From the NCBI GenBank assembly GCA_910587905.1, contig CAJUOF010000203.1, positions 1 through 34,147 of the forward strand: DNA of 34,147 nt, in the 5' to 3' direction. This DNA is from an uncultured Lachnospiraceae bacterium (lineage in GTDB: Bacteria; Bacillota; Clostridia; Lachnospirales; Lachnospiraceae). The translations under genes were made by a program, and so were the position numbers. Shown here piece by piece: positions 15,555-23,897 of this stretch (position 1 is its first letter; each line of letters begins with the position of its first letter). The notes beneath the pieces are model-generated. The model ran no database searches. It had not been told where the DNA came from and saw only the letters and a list, made by a program, of their open reading frames with translations.

Positions 15555-15583
15555 ATTTTAAACTTTTTTCCTGCCACTGTCAA
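15555..15583 (-). promoter_or_regulatory. Promoter of rny
   Basis: Minus strand: TTGACA (15578-15583), 17-bp spacer, TAAAAT (15555-15560), about 85 bp before the GTG start. Confidence 0.75.
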
Positions 15584-15624
15584 GTATTATTGCACTATGT
15601 CATCACACAGATTCGCAGATTCCC

Positions 15625-16731
15625 CTATTTTCCTGCTCCCGTCTCTCCTGCTTCCTCTGACTTTTTCTCTGATTTGGCTCCTGTTTTTTTATCGGTCTTT
15701 TTCTCCTTCTCTTTCTCCGAGTCCTCCTCTTTCGCCTGATCAAAGCCATAATGAATCCGCACTTTCTTCTCTACTTCTTCCATAATGACCGGATTGTTCG
15801 CAAAAAAACTCTTTGCATTTTCCCGTCCCTGCCCGATCTTGTTCCCCTGATAGGAATACCAGGCACCACTCTTCTCCACAATGTTTTCTTTAACCGCCAA
15901 ATCTAGAATATCTCCCTCTCTGGAGATTCCCTTTCCAAACATAATATCGAATTCCGCCTCGCGGAAGGGTGGAGCCACCTTGTTCTTCACCACCTTCACG
16001 CGAACATGGTTTCCTGTCATCTCCCCCCCCTGTTTTAAGGTCTCTGTTTTTCTGACATCGAGACGGACTGAGGAATAAAATTTCAAAGCGCGGCCACCTG
16101 TCGTGGTCTCCGGACTTCCAAACATCACCCCCACTTTTTCCCGAAGCTGATTGATAAAAATCACGACGCAATTGGATTTACTGATCACAGCCGTCAGCTT
16201 CCTGAGCGCTTGGGACATCAATCTGGCCTGAAGGCCCACATGGGTATCCCCCATATCTCCATCAATCTCCGCTTTCGGCACCAGAGCCGCCACAGAGTCC
16301 ACAATCACAATGTCAACCGCTCCGGAACGCACCATCGTCTCTGTGATCTCCAAAGCCTGCTCTCCACTGTCCGGCTGAGAAATATAGAGATTATCAATAT
16401 CTACCCCTATCTTTTTTGCATAGACCGGATCCAATGCATGTTCCGCGTCGATAAAGCCGGCGATTCCGTCCCTCTTCTGCACCTCTGCTACCATGTGAAG
16501 CGCCACGGTCGTCTTTCCACTGGACTCCGGTCCATAAATTTCTACAATCCGTCCTCTGGGCACGCCTCCAAGTCCAAGCGCGATATCCAAACTCAGAGCC
16601 CCCGTAGGAATGGCTTCAATATTCATATTGGCCGTGGCATCTCCAAGCCGCATCACAGAGCCCTTTCCAAAAGCCTTCTCAATATTCACCAACGCCGCGT
16701 CCAATGCTTTTTGTTTTTCTTCTTTAATCAT
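15625..16731 (-). CDS. recA: Recombinase RecA
   Basis: A 368-residue recombinase for homologous repair and SOS induction. Walker A is GPESSGKT (~residue 65). Also visible are the [10 protein letters not shown] and [13 protein letters not shown] blocks, the [22 protein letters not shown] loop, and [18 protein letters not shown]. The last ~35 residues are a Lys/Glu-rich disordered tail. I chose the ATG at 16731 (GGAGG 7 nt upstream); a GTG codon immediately before is an alternative. A LexA box overlaps the leader at 16750-16761, so it should be SOS-induced. Confidence 0.98.
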   Translation of the reverse strand: MIKEEKQKALDAALVNIEKAFGKGSVMRLGDATANMNIEAIPTGALSLDIALGLGGVPRGRIVEIYGPESSGKTTVALHMVAEVQKRDGIAGFIDAEHALDPVYAKKIGVDIDNLYISQPDSGEQALEITETMVRSGAVDIVIVDSVAALVPKAEIDGDMGDTHVGLQARLMSQALRKLTAVISKSNCVVIFINQLREKVGVMFGSPETTTGGRALKFYSSVRLDVRKTETLKQGGEMTGNHVRVKVVKNKVAPPFREAEFDIMFGKGISREGDILDLAVKENIVEKSGAWYSYQGNKIGQGRENAKSFFANNPVIMEEVEKKVRIHYGFDQAKEEDSEKEKEKKTDKKTGAKSEKKSEEAGETGAGK

Positions 16732-16749
16732 CACATATCCTCCATTTTA

Positions 16750-16761
16750 GAACGAATGTTC
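16750..16761 (-). promoter_or_regulatory. LexA (SOS) box of recA
   Basis: CGAACATTCGTTC on the minus strand; the GAAC-N4-GTTC core matches the Gram-positive LexA/DinR consensus. It lies about 16 nt downstream of the -10 hexamer and just before the recA ribosome binding site. Confidence 0.8.
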
Positions 16762-16776
16762 GCTCTCATTGTAAAC

Positions 16777-16805
16777 ATAGTAATATAGTTTCGTCTAAAA
16801 GTCAA
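16777..16805 (-). promoter_or_regulatory. Proximal recA promoter
   Basis: Minus strand: TTGACT (16800-16805), 17-bp spacer, TACTAT (16777-16782), immediately upstream of the LexA box. Confidence 0.7.
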
Positions 16806-16860
16806 CCGATTTAAGGGAAAATTTCAGGAGAAATCCTGAGGAATGGTGGAAATTAGGACA

Positions 16861-16889
16861 AGTATAACACAGTGCCGGCGGAAAAGCAA
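16861..16889 (-). promoter_or_regulatory. Possible distal recA promoter
   Basis: Minus strand: TTGCTT (16884-16889), 17-bp spacer, TATACT (16861-16866). The spacer overlaps one arm of a GC hairpin (GCCGGCGG 16874-16881 with CCGCCGGC 16893-16900). It would give recA a second, longer transcript. Confidence 0.4.
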
Positions 16890-17017
16890 GGGCCGCCGGC
16901 AGAATTCCAAACATTTCTAGAATGAATTTTCTAACATGTTCTCTCTTGACAACCTCAACCAGGAAGAGTTACCATATACATAATCCTTTCAAGTATCATT
17001 TCTACTTCCTTCTGATA

Positions 17018-17335
17018 TCAAACATCTGTGATACATTCTGCCAACGCCTCAATCAGCTCCCTCGGATACAGGGATTCCTGTTTTCCTCCGAGCTGCTTTT
17101 CCAGGAGCTCCGTTCCTCCTCGGTTTTGGAACGTATCTCTCATGGTCCTCAAATTTTTTTCCATATTCTCCAGTTTCACCCCATGCTCCCTCGCCACGGG
17201 AATATACACCTTCTTCCGGATCCCGCACAATCTCGATTCATCCTCCTTTACCTTTTTGATGCAAGAAACAAGACACGGATATCCTTTATAGCTTTTCAGA
17301 TAATAAATCCGACGCAACAACTCATCCATGCGCAT
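17018..17335 (-). CDS. Small protein resembling the Spo0A C-terminal (DNA-binding) domain
   Basis: About 105 residues from the ATG at 17335 (GGAGG 11 nt upstream); an ATG at 17365 adds 10 residues but lacks a ribosome binding site. The segment YLKSYKGYPCLVSCIKKVKE..ESRLCGIRKKVYIPVAREHGVKLENMEKNLRTMRDTFQNRGG follows the pattern of Spo0A effector domains (lgi..ikGYqYL..AI..v..d...l..ITK.lYP.iA......s.vEraiR.aIe.aw.rG). There is no receiver domain, so it would not be a phosphorelay target. It is probably a DNA-binding protein of unknown target, divergent from the XRE gene at 17585. Family assignment is by pattern only. Confidence 0.6.
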   Translation of the reverse strand: MRMDELLRRIYYLKSYKGYPCLVSCIKKVKEDESRLCGIRKKVYIPVAREHGVKLENMEKNLRTMRDTFQNRGGTELLEKQLGGKQESLYPRELIEALAECITDV

Positions 17336-17438
17336 AAATTGTTTCTGCCTCCTTTCTCTATACATCTGTCAATTTTAGTTCCTGGTTTTTAGAGATTTGT
17401 CTTAATTTTACTATATCTCGATGCCTTTCGCAAGCATT

Positions 17439-17498
17439 CTCACTATTATTATTTTAGTTTATCCCAACAATAGTAATACAACCTACCCCAATAGTGAG
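17439..17498. promoter_or_regulatory. Operator-like inverted repeats in a divergent promoter region
   Basis: CTCACTATT (17439-17447) is the exact reverse complement of AATAGTGAG (17490-17498); a third CAATAGTAA lies between them at 17468-17476. The repeats sit in the AT-rich gap between the divergent Spo0A-C-like and XRE genes and are plausible binding sites for either regulator. Confidence 0.45.
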
Positions 17499-17584
17499 TT
17501 TATTATTTGTTCCTTTTATGTCAGACTATATATAAAGCGTTTCTAAAAATTTTGCCGTTCTTTTGCGGCAGAAAGGAGTTCACT

Positions 17585-17833
17585 TTGTCGCAGCCAAAAT
17601 TGCCCAAAGAGTTGAATCTTCAAAAATATAAGACACTGTCCCTGAATCTCCGATATTTCCGAAATCGTCTGCAGATGACTCAGGAGCAGGTCGCTTCCAA
17701 GGCGGGAATTTCCACAAAATATTTATCGTTAATTGAGTCCGCTTCTTTTCGCAATCCCCCCACATTGGAAGTTGTCTTTGACCTAGCCGACGCCCTCGAC
17801 GTGGAACCTTATCGGATATTCAAAGAGCTTTAA
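17585..17833 (+). CDS. XRE-family helix-turn-helix regulator
   Basis: An 82-residue protein starting at TTG 17585 with AAAGGAG 7 nt upstream. It is almost entirely one HTH_3 domain: SLNLRYFRNRLQMTQEQVASKAGISTKYLSLIESASFRNPPTLEVVFDLADALDVEPYRIF. The recognition helix would be TKYLSLIE. No ligand or oligomerisation domain is present. It is divergent from the Spo0A-C-like gene, with operator-like repeats between them, so autoregulation is likely (inference). Confidence 0.8.
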   Translation: MSQPKLPKELNLQKYKTLSLNLRYFRNRLQMTQEQVASKAGISTKYLSLIESASFRNPPTLEVVFDLADALDVEPYRIFKEL

Positions 17834-17929
17834 TCGGATATTCTTTTTCCCTTGTACGGAACTTTCTTCCCTGTACTTCTCTCCCCATCTCAAACTCTAT
17901 TTTTCTCCAGATTTATCACAACGGCAAAA

Positions 17930-17962
17930 CCGCCTGACAACCGGTTTCCGGCTATCAGGCGG
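17930..17962 (-). terminator. Terminator of pckA
   Basis: CCGCCTGA (17930-17937) pairs with TCAGGCGG (17955-17962), with an inner ACCGG/CCGG(C)T stem, followed on the minus strand by TTTTG. It lies 57 nt after the pckA stop. Confidence 0.8.
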
Positions 17963-18018
17963 CATATTACACTTCGGTCAATAAGCGTTTAATGGTTTCT
18001 TTCAAGCTATGGCAAAAC

Positions 18019-19716
18019 TTAGCCCAGCTCGCTTACCACTTTCTTCAGAGCGTCCAGCGCGTCGTCCGGGAGTTTGTCGTATCCGCCCTTTTCGGTCGCA
18101 AATGCGGCAACCTCGTTAACGCGGTCCTGCATACGGGCCTTCAGCTGAGTCAGGTACTCCGCATCGTTCATGTCCGGAACGAAGCCTTCCCAATCCATGA
18201 TCTCGATGTCGGAGAAGGGTCCCCATTTCTTGAACTCGGCCTTGCCGTCCACGATGCTCTCGAGGATTCCAAGGGTATCCTTGGGCTGAACCTTCTTGCC
18301 CATGAAATCACCGGTGTTGATGATATAGCAGTCCACGTTCTTCTCCTCCACCAGCTTCTTGAACTTCTCATAGTCATGAGCCAGGGGATAGGTCCGGAAC
18401 GGATTCGCGTAGGGAACCACGACCAGCTTGTTGGGATCCACGCCGGGAGCCAGTCTCTCCGCGGAGGATCTCTTGGTAGCCAGGGTCGCGCCCATGACGG
18501 AAGCCAGGGAAGAGCCCTTTAACTTCACGACGGGTGGAATGGTGGGATCCTTCATGATCCAGAAAATGGAGTTTACGGGAGCGTCCACCCGGTTCACCCG
18601 GTTCGGGGACCAGAGAATGGACTTGATGGCGCGGCCGTTGCCGTTTCTGATATCCTCGGTCACAAGCTGGATCTTTCCATCCTCATCAATGGTCGCGGAG
18701 CAGTTCTGAACGGTCAGCAGATACTTGTTGTCCGGGCATCCGGTGGGATAATCTGCCGTCTTGTCGAAATAGGAGGGCTCCAGGGCGACAGACGCGCAGG
18801 TGTCGGTGTTGATCACGAAGGCGTCGTCATGAAGCACGGTAACGCCGTATTTGCCGCCATGCTTCGCATGGGTCAGCGTGGACTTGCCGGAACCGGAAAG
18901 GCCGAACACGGAAGCAACGTACTTGCTGCCGTCCGCCAGGGTGTATTCCTTCTGTCCGCCGTGGCAGGAAGCGTAACCGTTACGGTTCGCGATGGCCCAT
19001 GCCATGGTCAGGGTGCCCTTCTTGTGCTCGCCGAAATATCTCATACCGAGGATGCAGGCACAGTTCGTCTCCGTATTGAAATAGCAGAGAGTCTTCTTTG
19101 CGGGATCGCTCAGGCAGTCAAAGCTGACACCGGGATGCTCCACGGGCACCCACTGAGGATCGGAAAAGATATAGATATCCGCTTCCTTGCCGTCGCCGAC
19201 CATCTTGGAATTCTTGTACATCTTCACATACTCGTCGGACAGATACTGGAAGTTTAACATCCAGGAGTACATGATGTTCTCTTCGCCCTCGGGAAGCAAA
19301 AGATGAGCCTTTACCATGAACTCGGAATCCAGGCCCACGTAAGCCTCCGCATGATACATCTTCTTCCAGCGGGAGTCGTAGATGGCGTCCATGGCCACCT
19401 TGTCCAGCGCTTCACAGTCCACTCCGGGCTCCCCGGCGATCCGGCGGGCCGTCGCGTAACGTCCGGTGATGGCGCCGTCATTAAACAGCAGAACCTTCGC
19501 ATCGCTGTCCAGGCCGATTTCCTCTGCTCTATATACCGGCATGTCGGTCACTACCGTTCCGGGAGAATTCTTCGCCAGCTTGTAGGCTTCCTTTAAGCTG
19601 TTTACTTTCACCACGTTGTTGCCGTAAAAAGCGGCTTCGACGATCGCACGGGTCTTGGAAAATCCAACCTTGCCCTTGCCGATCTCAGAAATAGGATAAT
19701 TTGCTTTTGTCGCCAT
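18019..19716 (-). CDS. pckA: Phosphoenolpyruvate carboxykinase (ATP)
   Basis: A 565-residue cytosolic enzyme interconverting oxaloacetate plus ATP and PEP, CO2 and ADP; in fermenting gut Clostridia it often works in the carboxylating direction. The kinase-1a loop GLSGSGKSTLT is near residue 270. The kinase-2-like LHDDAFVIN, the substrate-binding RYFGEHKKGTLTMAWAIANRNG and the PNRVNRVDAPVNSIFWIMKD region are all present. It is slightly longer than the usual ~530-540. The promoter is at 19764-19792, and a strong AAAGGAGG lies before the ATG. Confidence 0.95.
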   Translation of the reverse strand: MATKANYPISEIGKGKVGFSKTRAIVEAAFYGNNVVKVNSLKEAYKLAKNSPGTVVTDMPVYRAEEIGLDSDAKVLLFNDGAITGRYATARRIAGEPGVDCEALDKVAMDAIYDSRWKKMYHAEAYVGLDSEFMVKAHLLLPEGEENIMYSWMLNFQYLSDEYVKMYKNSKMVGDGKEADIYIFSDPQWVPVEHPGVSFDCLSDPAKKTLCYFNTETNCACILGMRYFGEHKKGTLTMAWAIANRNGYASCHGGQKEYTLADGSKYVASVFGLSGSGKSTLTHAKHGGKYGVTVLHDDAFVINTDTCASVALEPSYFDKTADYPTGCPDNKYLLTVQNCSATIDEDGKIQLVTEDIRNGNGRAIKSILWSPNRVNRVDAPVNSIFWIMKDPTIPPVVKLKGSSLASVMGATLATKRSSAERLAPGVDPNKLVVVPYANPFRTYPLAHDYEKFKKLVEEKNVDCYIINTGDFMGKKVQPKDTLGILESIVDGKAEFKKWGPFSDIEIMDWEGFVPDMNDAEYLTQLKARMQDRVNEVAAFATEKGGYDKLPDDALDALKKVVSELG

Positions 19717-19763
19717 TTCTTGCGTCCTCCTTTAGAAAATTAAGTGAAATCAAAATCTGCTTT

Positions 19764-19792
19764 ATTATCTCATTTTCCCATGGAAAAGTCAA
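19764..19792 (-). promoter_or_regulatory. Promoter of pckA with palindrome in the spacer
   Basis: Minus strand: TTGACT (19787-19792), 17-bp spacer, GATAAT (19764-19769). The near-palindrome TTTTCCATGGGAAAA (19773-19787 region) fills the spacer and could be an operator. Confidence 0.7.
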
Positions 19793-19829
19793 TCCATATT
19801 CTGTCTAAAAATTATCAAATTACTCTCAT

Positions 19830-22244
19830 TTATTTTGCCACGATATTAATAATCCTGCCCGGTACATAGATCTCCTTGACAATGGTCCCCGTAAGCCTGT
19901 CACCGAGGGCTTCCTTCCCTTTCGCCAGGGCGGCTTCCTTGTCAATGTCCACCGGAAGGGTCACGACGCACCTGGTCTTGCCGTTTAACTGGACGGCGAT
20001 CTCCTTCTCGTCGTCGGCCATCTTGGCCTTGTCGTACTCGGGCCACTGATTCCCCACGAACACGCTGGTCTCATGACCAAGCTCGCTCCAAAGCTCCTCA
20101 CAGAAATGGGGGGCGAAGGGCGCCAGCAGGGTGACGGCCGCCTCCAGGGTCTCTCTGTCCACCCCGCCGCTCTTCTTGGCCAGTTCCAGCATCTTGTTGT
20201 TGTACTCCATGAAGCCGCTGACCACCGTGTTCAGGCTGAAGCTCTCCAGGCGGGTGGTGATGTCGTAGATCATCTTGTGGCGGAGCTTCTCCATCTCCTT
20301 GGTGGGGGCCACGTCCTTATCCCTGCTGTCCATGACCAGGTTCCAGAACCGGTTCAGGAACCGGTTCACGCCGTCGATTCCCCTCTCGTCCCACTCAGAA
20401 TCCAGCTCCGGCGGTCCCACGAAAAGCTCATACATCCGCAGGGAATCACAGCCGTAATCCCGCACCAGGTCGTCGGGGGAGACCACGTTGCCCTTGGACT
20501 TACTCATCTTGATGCCGTTCTTTCCGGTGATCATGCCCTGGTTGAACAGCTTGGTGAAGGGCTCGTCAAAGCCCACCACTCCGATGTCGTAGAGGAACTT
20601 GGTGTAAAATCTGGAGTAGAGCAGATGGAGCACCGCATGCTCCACGCCGCCGATATACATATCCACCGGCAGGTATTTGTCCGCCTTCTCCTTGGAAACC
20701 AGCTCCTTGTCGTTCTTGTTGTCCACGTAACGGAGGAAATACCAGGAGGAACCAGCCCACTGAGGCATCGTATTGGTCTCCCTCTTGGCCGGACGGCCGC
20801 AGGCAGGGCAGGTGGTGTTGACCCACTCGTCGATGGCCGCCAACGGCGACTCTCCTGTCCCCGTGGGCTGATAGGACTTCACGTCCGGGAGCAGAAGGGG
20901 AAGCTCTTCCTCCGGCACCGGCACGCAGCCGCAGTGGTCGCAGTGGACGATGGGAATGGGCTCGCCCCAGTAGCGCTGTCTGGAAAACACCCAGTCACGG
21001 AGCTTATACTGGACAGTCTTCTTGCCAAGCCCCTTCTTCTCCATGATATCCGGCACCTTGGCCTTGGCCTCCTCGGAAGGCATGCCGTTGAATTCATCGG
21101 AATTAATCATGATGCCGGGATTCACGTAAGCTTCCTTGAGATCCGGATTCTCCTTCCCGTCGGGGGAAATGACCTGAACGATCGGAATCTGGAACTTCGT
21201 CGCAAAGTCAAAGTCCCTCTCGTCGTGGGCCGGCACGCACATAATGGCTCCGGTCCCGTAATCCGCCAAGACGTAGTCGGACAGCCAGATGGGAACCTTT
21301 GCGCCGTTGACCGGATTGACGGCGTAGCTTCCCGTGAACACGCCGGTCTTCTCCTTATCCTGCAGACGGTCCACGTTGGACTTCATGGACGCCTGATAGA
21401 TATAATCGTCCACCGCCTGCTTCCGCTCGGCCGTGGCCAGTCCCGCCGCCATGGCGTGTTCCGGCGCCAGCACCATGAAGGTGGCGCCGTAGAGGGTGTC
21501 GGGGCGGGTCGTGTAGACCTTGATGGCCTCCTCCCTTCCGTCCACCTTGAAGTCGATCTCTGCGCCGTAGGATTTGCCGATCCAGTCGGTCTGCATCTTC
21601 TTGACCTTCTCCGGCCAGTCTAACTTATCCAGGTCGGCAAGCAGCCTTTCGGCGTAGGCGGTGATCTTCAGCATCCACTGCTTCAGATTTTTCTTCGTCA
21701 CCGGGGCGCCGCACCGCTCGCAGCTCCCGTTGACCACCTCCTCGTTGGCCAGGCCCGTCTTGCAGGAAGGACACCAGTTGATGGGCATCTCCTTCTCATA
21801 GGCCAGCCCCGCCTTGAACATCTTCACGAAAATCCACTGGGTCCACTTGTAAAAGGCGGGATCGGTGGTGTTCACCTCCATATCCCAGTCATAGACGGCC
21901 GCGATCTGCTTGATCTGCTCCCTGATGTGGTTCACGTTGTCCGCCGTGGATTTGGCCGGATGCTCCCCCATCTTGATGGCATAGTTTTCCGCCGGCAGGC
22001 CGAAGGCGTCCCAGCCCATGGGATGGATGAGGTAGTAGCCCTTCAACATCTTGTAACGGCTCCACACGTCGGAGATCACGTAGCCCCTCCAGTGCCCCAC
22101 GTGGAGTCCGTTCCCCGAAGGATAGGGGAACATATCCAGACAGTAATACTTCGGTTTCTTTCCGTCGTCCACGTTGACGGGGGATTCCTCCCATTTCTTC
22201 GTCCACTTCTTCTCGATTTCCTTATGGTTGTAAGGGATTGCCAT
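19830..22244 (-). CDS. leuS: Leucyl-tRNA synthetase
   Basis: An 804-residue class I synthetase charging tRNA-Leu. I chose the ATG at 22244 (MAIPYNHKEIEKKW) with AAAGGA upstream; the upstream extension reads through the leader. Motifs: PYPSGNGLHVGH (HIGH-type, ~residue 41-52), a zinc-binding CPSCKTG...CERCG, a CP1 editing domain with ATGTGAIMCVPAHDERDFDFA-like residues (here DYGTGAIMCVPAHDERD), and KMSKS near residue 555. Length is normal for bacterial LeuRS. The transcript begins with a T-box leader (22365-22625). Confidence 0.98.
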   Translation of the reverse strand: MAIPYNHKEIEKKWTKKWEESPVNVDDGKKPKYYCLDMFPYPSGNGLHVGHWRGYVISDVWSRYKMLKGYYLIHPMGWDAFGLPAENYAIKMGEHPAKSTADNVNHIREQIKQIAAVYDWDMEVNTTDPAFYKWTQWIFVKMFKAGLAYEKEMPINWCPSCKTGLANEEVVNGSCERCGAPVTKKNLKQWMLKITAYAERLLADLDKLDWPEKVKKMQTDWIGKSYGAEIDFKVDGREEAIKVYTTRPDTLYGATFMVLAPEHAMAAGLATAERKQAVDDYIYQASMKSNVDRLQDKEKTGVFTGSYAVNPVNGAKVPIWLSDYVLADYGTGAIMCVPAHDERDFDFATKFQIPIVQVISPDGKENPDLKEAYVNPGIMINSDEFNGMPSEEAKAKVPDIMEKKGLGKKTVQYKLRDWVFSRQRYWGEPIPIVHCDHCGCVPVPEEELPLLLPDVKSYQPTGTGESPLAAIDEWVNTTCPACGRPAKRETNTMPQWAGSSWYFLRYVDNKNDKELVSKEKADKYLPVDMYIGGVEHAVLHLLYSRFYTKFLYDIGVVGFDEPFTKLFNQGMITGKNGIKMSKSKGNVVSPDDLVRDYGCDSLRMYELFVGPPELDSEWDERGIDGVNRFLNRFWNLVMDSRDKDVAPTKEMEKLRHKMIYDITTRLESFSLNTVVSGFMEYNNKMLELAKKSGGVDRETLEAAVTLLAPFAPHFCEELWSELGHETSVFVGNQWPEYDKAKMADDEKEIAVQLNGKTRCVVTLPVDIDKEAALAKGKEALGDRLTGTIVKEIYVPGRIINIVAK

Positions 22245-22364
22245 GGTTGATCTGTCCTTTCCTAAAATGAATCCGACAAAACGCGTCGTCGCGGAGCATG
22301 CCCTTTGGGTATCACGGAACATACTTTAAGTACCGGCACATTTTGCTGGATACCGCGTAATTAA

Positions 22365-22625
22365 GCCCTCCATCTCCATAGAGACGAAGGGCCTGTTCGC
22401 GGTACCACTCTACTTCGCGGACACAGTCCGCGCACTCATCGCTTCTGTAACGGGAATACCCGCCGCCTCCTACTGGAAATCCCGTTCCACCCGCGGTCAC
22501 GCGCAATACGCCGGAAACGGCATCCTTTGGGATGCGGAGCTCCGAGACCAGTTCAGACCCTCTCCGCACTGCCTCGCACCGCCCGGCAGCTCTCTGAAGC
22601 CTCAAAAAATCTTACTTCCTCTCTT
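22365..22625 (-). ncRNA. T-box leader of leuS
   Basis: The minus strand carries the invariant T-box sequence AGAGTGGTACCGCG (22411-22398), which base-pairs with uncharged tRNA, followed by a GCCCTTCGTCTC / GAGATGGAGGGC terminator stem (22392-22365). The stem I region upstream contains GAACTGGTCTC; CTG (or CTC) would be a leucine specifier, in agreement with the downstream gene. Uncharged tRNA-Leu should stabilise the antiterminator and turn leuS on. Oddly, the U tract after the terminator is weak (TTAATTA). Confidence 0.88.
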
Positions 22626-22648
22626 CGTCGCTTTTTCCATATGGAAAT

Positions 22649-22677
22649 ATCTTATCTCAGGGAAAATCGTTTGTCAA
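22649..22677 (-). promoter_or_regulatory. Promoter of the leuS T-box transcript
   Basis: Minus strand: TTGACA (22672-22677), 17-bp spacer, TAAGAT (22649-22654). Confidence 0.8.
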
Positions 22678-22943
22678 GACGGCATTTTTAAAGATGCGGC
22701 TTGGCATGGCCATTTTCATCGTCCTCAATACCAAAATCTTCCATTTTCCGTACACCTGTGATAGAATAAACTTATGGAAACAGGCTGTCCAATGGCAGCC
22801 GACATAACGCAAAAGGTCAGTTATTTTTTTATCCCTTTACTTCTCTTTAGATAAGTGTTTACTCAGATAATTTGTTTCTAATCATTTTCTACAGATGCAC
22901 ATACAATAGCATTATGATACTTCGGAAAAGAGGTGGGCAATGC
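22678..22943. other. Gene-free gap between leuS leader promoter and XRE gene
   Basis: 265 bp with no convincing ORF. On the + strand an extended -10 (TGATAGAAT, 22759-22767) is followed by GGCTG/CAGCC and ATAAC/GTTAT stems and a run of seven T (22823-22830). This could be a small RNA gene of about 60 nt or a simple terminator. The -35 is poor. Confidence 0.3.
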
Positions 22944-23264
22944 TTGTGTGTAGAAGATTATATACCGATGAGGATTGAAGAACTCTGCTCAAACGGCGGG
23001 ATCACCAGATACCAGCTATCCCGCCGGACGGGAATCTCACAGTCTGCACTGTCAGATATCGTGAAAAAGAAAAACGTGCCAACCCTGGCCACAATCGAAA
23101 AAATCTGCGCCGCCTTTGGAATCACCATCGCGCAGTTCTTCATACAGGGCGAGCACCTCCCGGACCTGTCCGGCGAACAGAAAGAACTCCTGCTGCTGTG
23201 GGACGGCCTAAAACTGGAAGAAAAAGAGATTGTCAAAACCTTTATGAAGAGTATAAGGAAATGA
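22944..23264 (+). CDS. XRE-family transcriptional regulator
   Basis: About 106 residues from TTG 22944, which has GAGGTGG just upstream; the first ATG in frame with a plausible start is 24 bp further on (MRIEELCSNGG). The N-terminal HTH_3 domain reads IEELCSNGGITRYQLSRRTGISQSALSDIVKKKNVPTLATIEKICAAFGITIAQFF; a ~35-residue C-terminal tail (LSGEQKELLLLWDGLKLEEKEIVKTFM) probably mediates dimerisation. It may be co-transcribed with the next small gene, 47 bp downstream. Confidence 0.75.
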   Translation: MCVEDYIPMRIEELCSNGGITRYQLSRRTGISQSALSDIVKKKNVPTLATIEKICAAFGITIAQFFIQGEHLPDLSGEQKELLLLWDGLKLEEKEIVKTFMKSIRK

Positions 23265-23311
23265 GGGATAGCTGTCTGGCAGCATGCCTTCGGCAGAAAG
23301 GAACCCGACAA

Positions 23312-23659
23312 ATGCAGAAAAAAGACCAAACCGCGCAAGAGCTCTTCTCCGTCATCACAGAATCCAGCACCATCCAGGAAATAAAAGAAACCCTCAAACT
23401 ATGCATGGACAGTCTCAAGAACAACACCCTGAACACCCTGCTCTCGCAAGACGCCGGCTACCAGGCGGCCCTTCTCGAATACCGGCAGGCCTGCCAGCAC
23501 TACCAGGGCTCAGACTTCACAAAATCCCAGCGCGACATCATAGACACCCTCCTGGCCCGCAAAGACGAAAGCGAATTTGAGCACGTTGCCAACGCATACA
23601 TGGCCGGTCTCCTGGACGGCTACCGCATCCTAAGAAACTTCGGTCTCACTCTCGAATAA
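23312..23659 (+). CDS. Hypothetical helical protein
   Basis: A 115-residue protein from the ATG at 23312, preceded by AGAAAGGA. It appears all-helical: three or four amphipathic helices (AQELFSVITESSTIQEIKETL, then the YQAALLEYRQACQHYQ and FEHVANAYMAGLLDGYRILRNFGL segments). No signal peptide or membrane segment and no family I can name with confidence. Its position 47 bp after the XRE regulator on the same strand suggests a two-gene unit. GC-rich codon use like the chromosome. Confidence 0.65.
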   Translation: MQKKDQTAQELFSVITESSTIQEIKETLKLCMDSLKNNTLNTLLSQDAGYQAALLEYRQACQHYQGSDFTKSQRDIIDTLLARKDESEFEHVANAYMAGLLDGYRILRNFGLTLE

Positions 23660-23795
23660 CCCGCAGACACACCATGTCCCGCAGCCCCCGTCATGCATCT
23701 GGTCCGTTTATACAGGCAGTTCATACTTTTTTCACAAAGGAAAAATCAATTTTATAATAGCCCCTTTTTCGATATTCCTAATGAGGGAATTCCAC

Positions 23796-23872
23796 GAACA
23801 GGGGCCCCAGGGAATTGCAAACCCACGAAAACAGAAGCCCCTGTTCCGCAGACAAAGGGAGCTTCTGTTTTT
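23796..23872. terminator. Bidirectional terminator with an overlapping alternative stem
   Basis: ACAGAAGC (23831-23838) pairs with GCTTCTGT (23861-23868) followed by TTTTT on the + strand; on the minus strand the same stem is followed by TTTTCG, so it can end galT transcription as well. A second perfect 10-bp stem, GAACAGGGGC (23796-23805) with GCCCCTGTTC (23837-23846), overlaps the first and excludes it. Confidence 0.7.
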
Positions 23873-23897
23873 CACAGAGCAATATTCAGAAGGATCG

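Noticed and set aside
20073-21623. 516-codon + strand frame opposite leuS
   Set aside because: Pure antisense shadow of leuS, low-complexity His/Leu/Val-rich translation, no ribosome binding site.
22312-22605. 97-codon minus-strand frame upstream of leuS
   Set aside because: It coincides with the T-box leader; the conserved feature is RNA structure, not protein.
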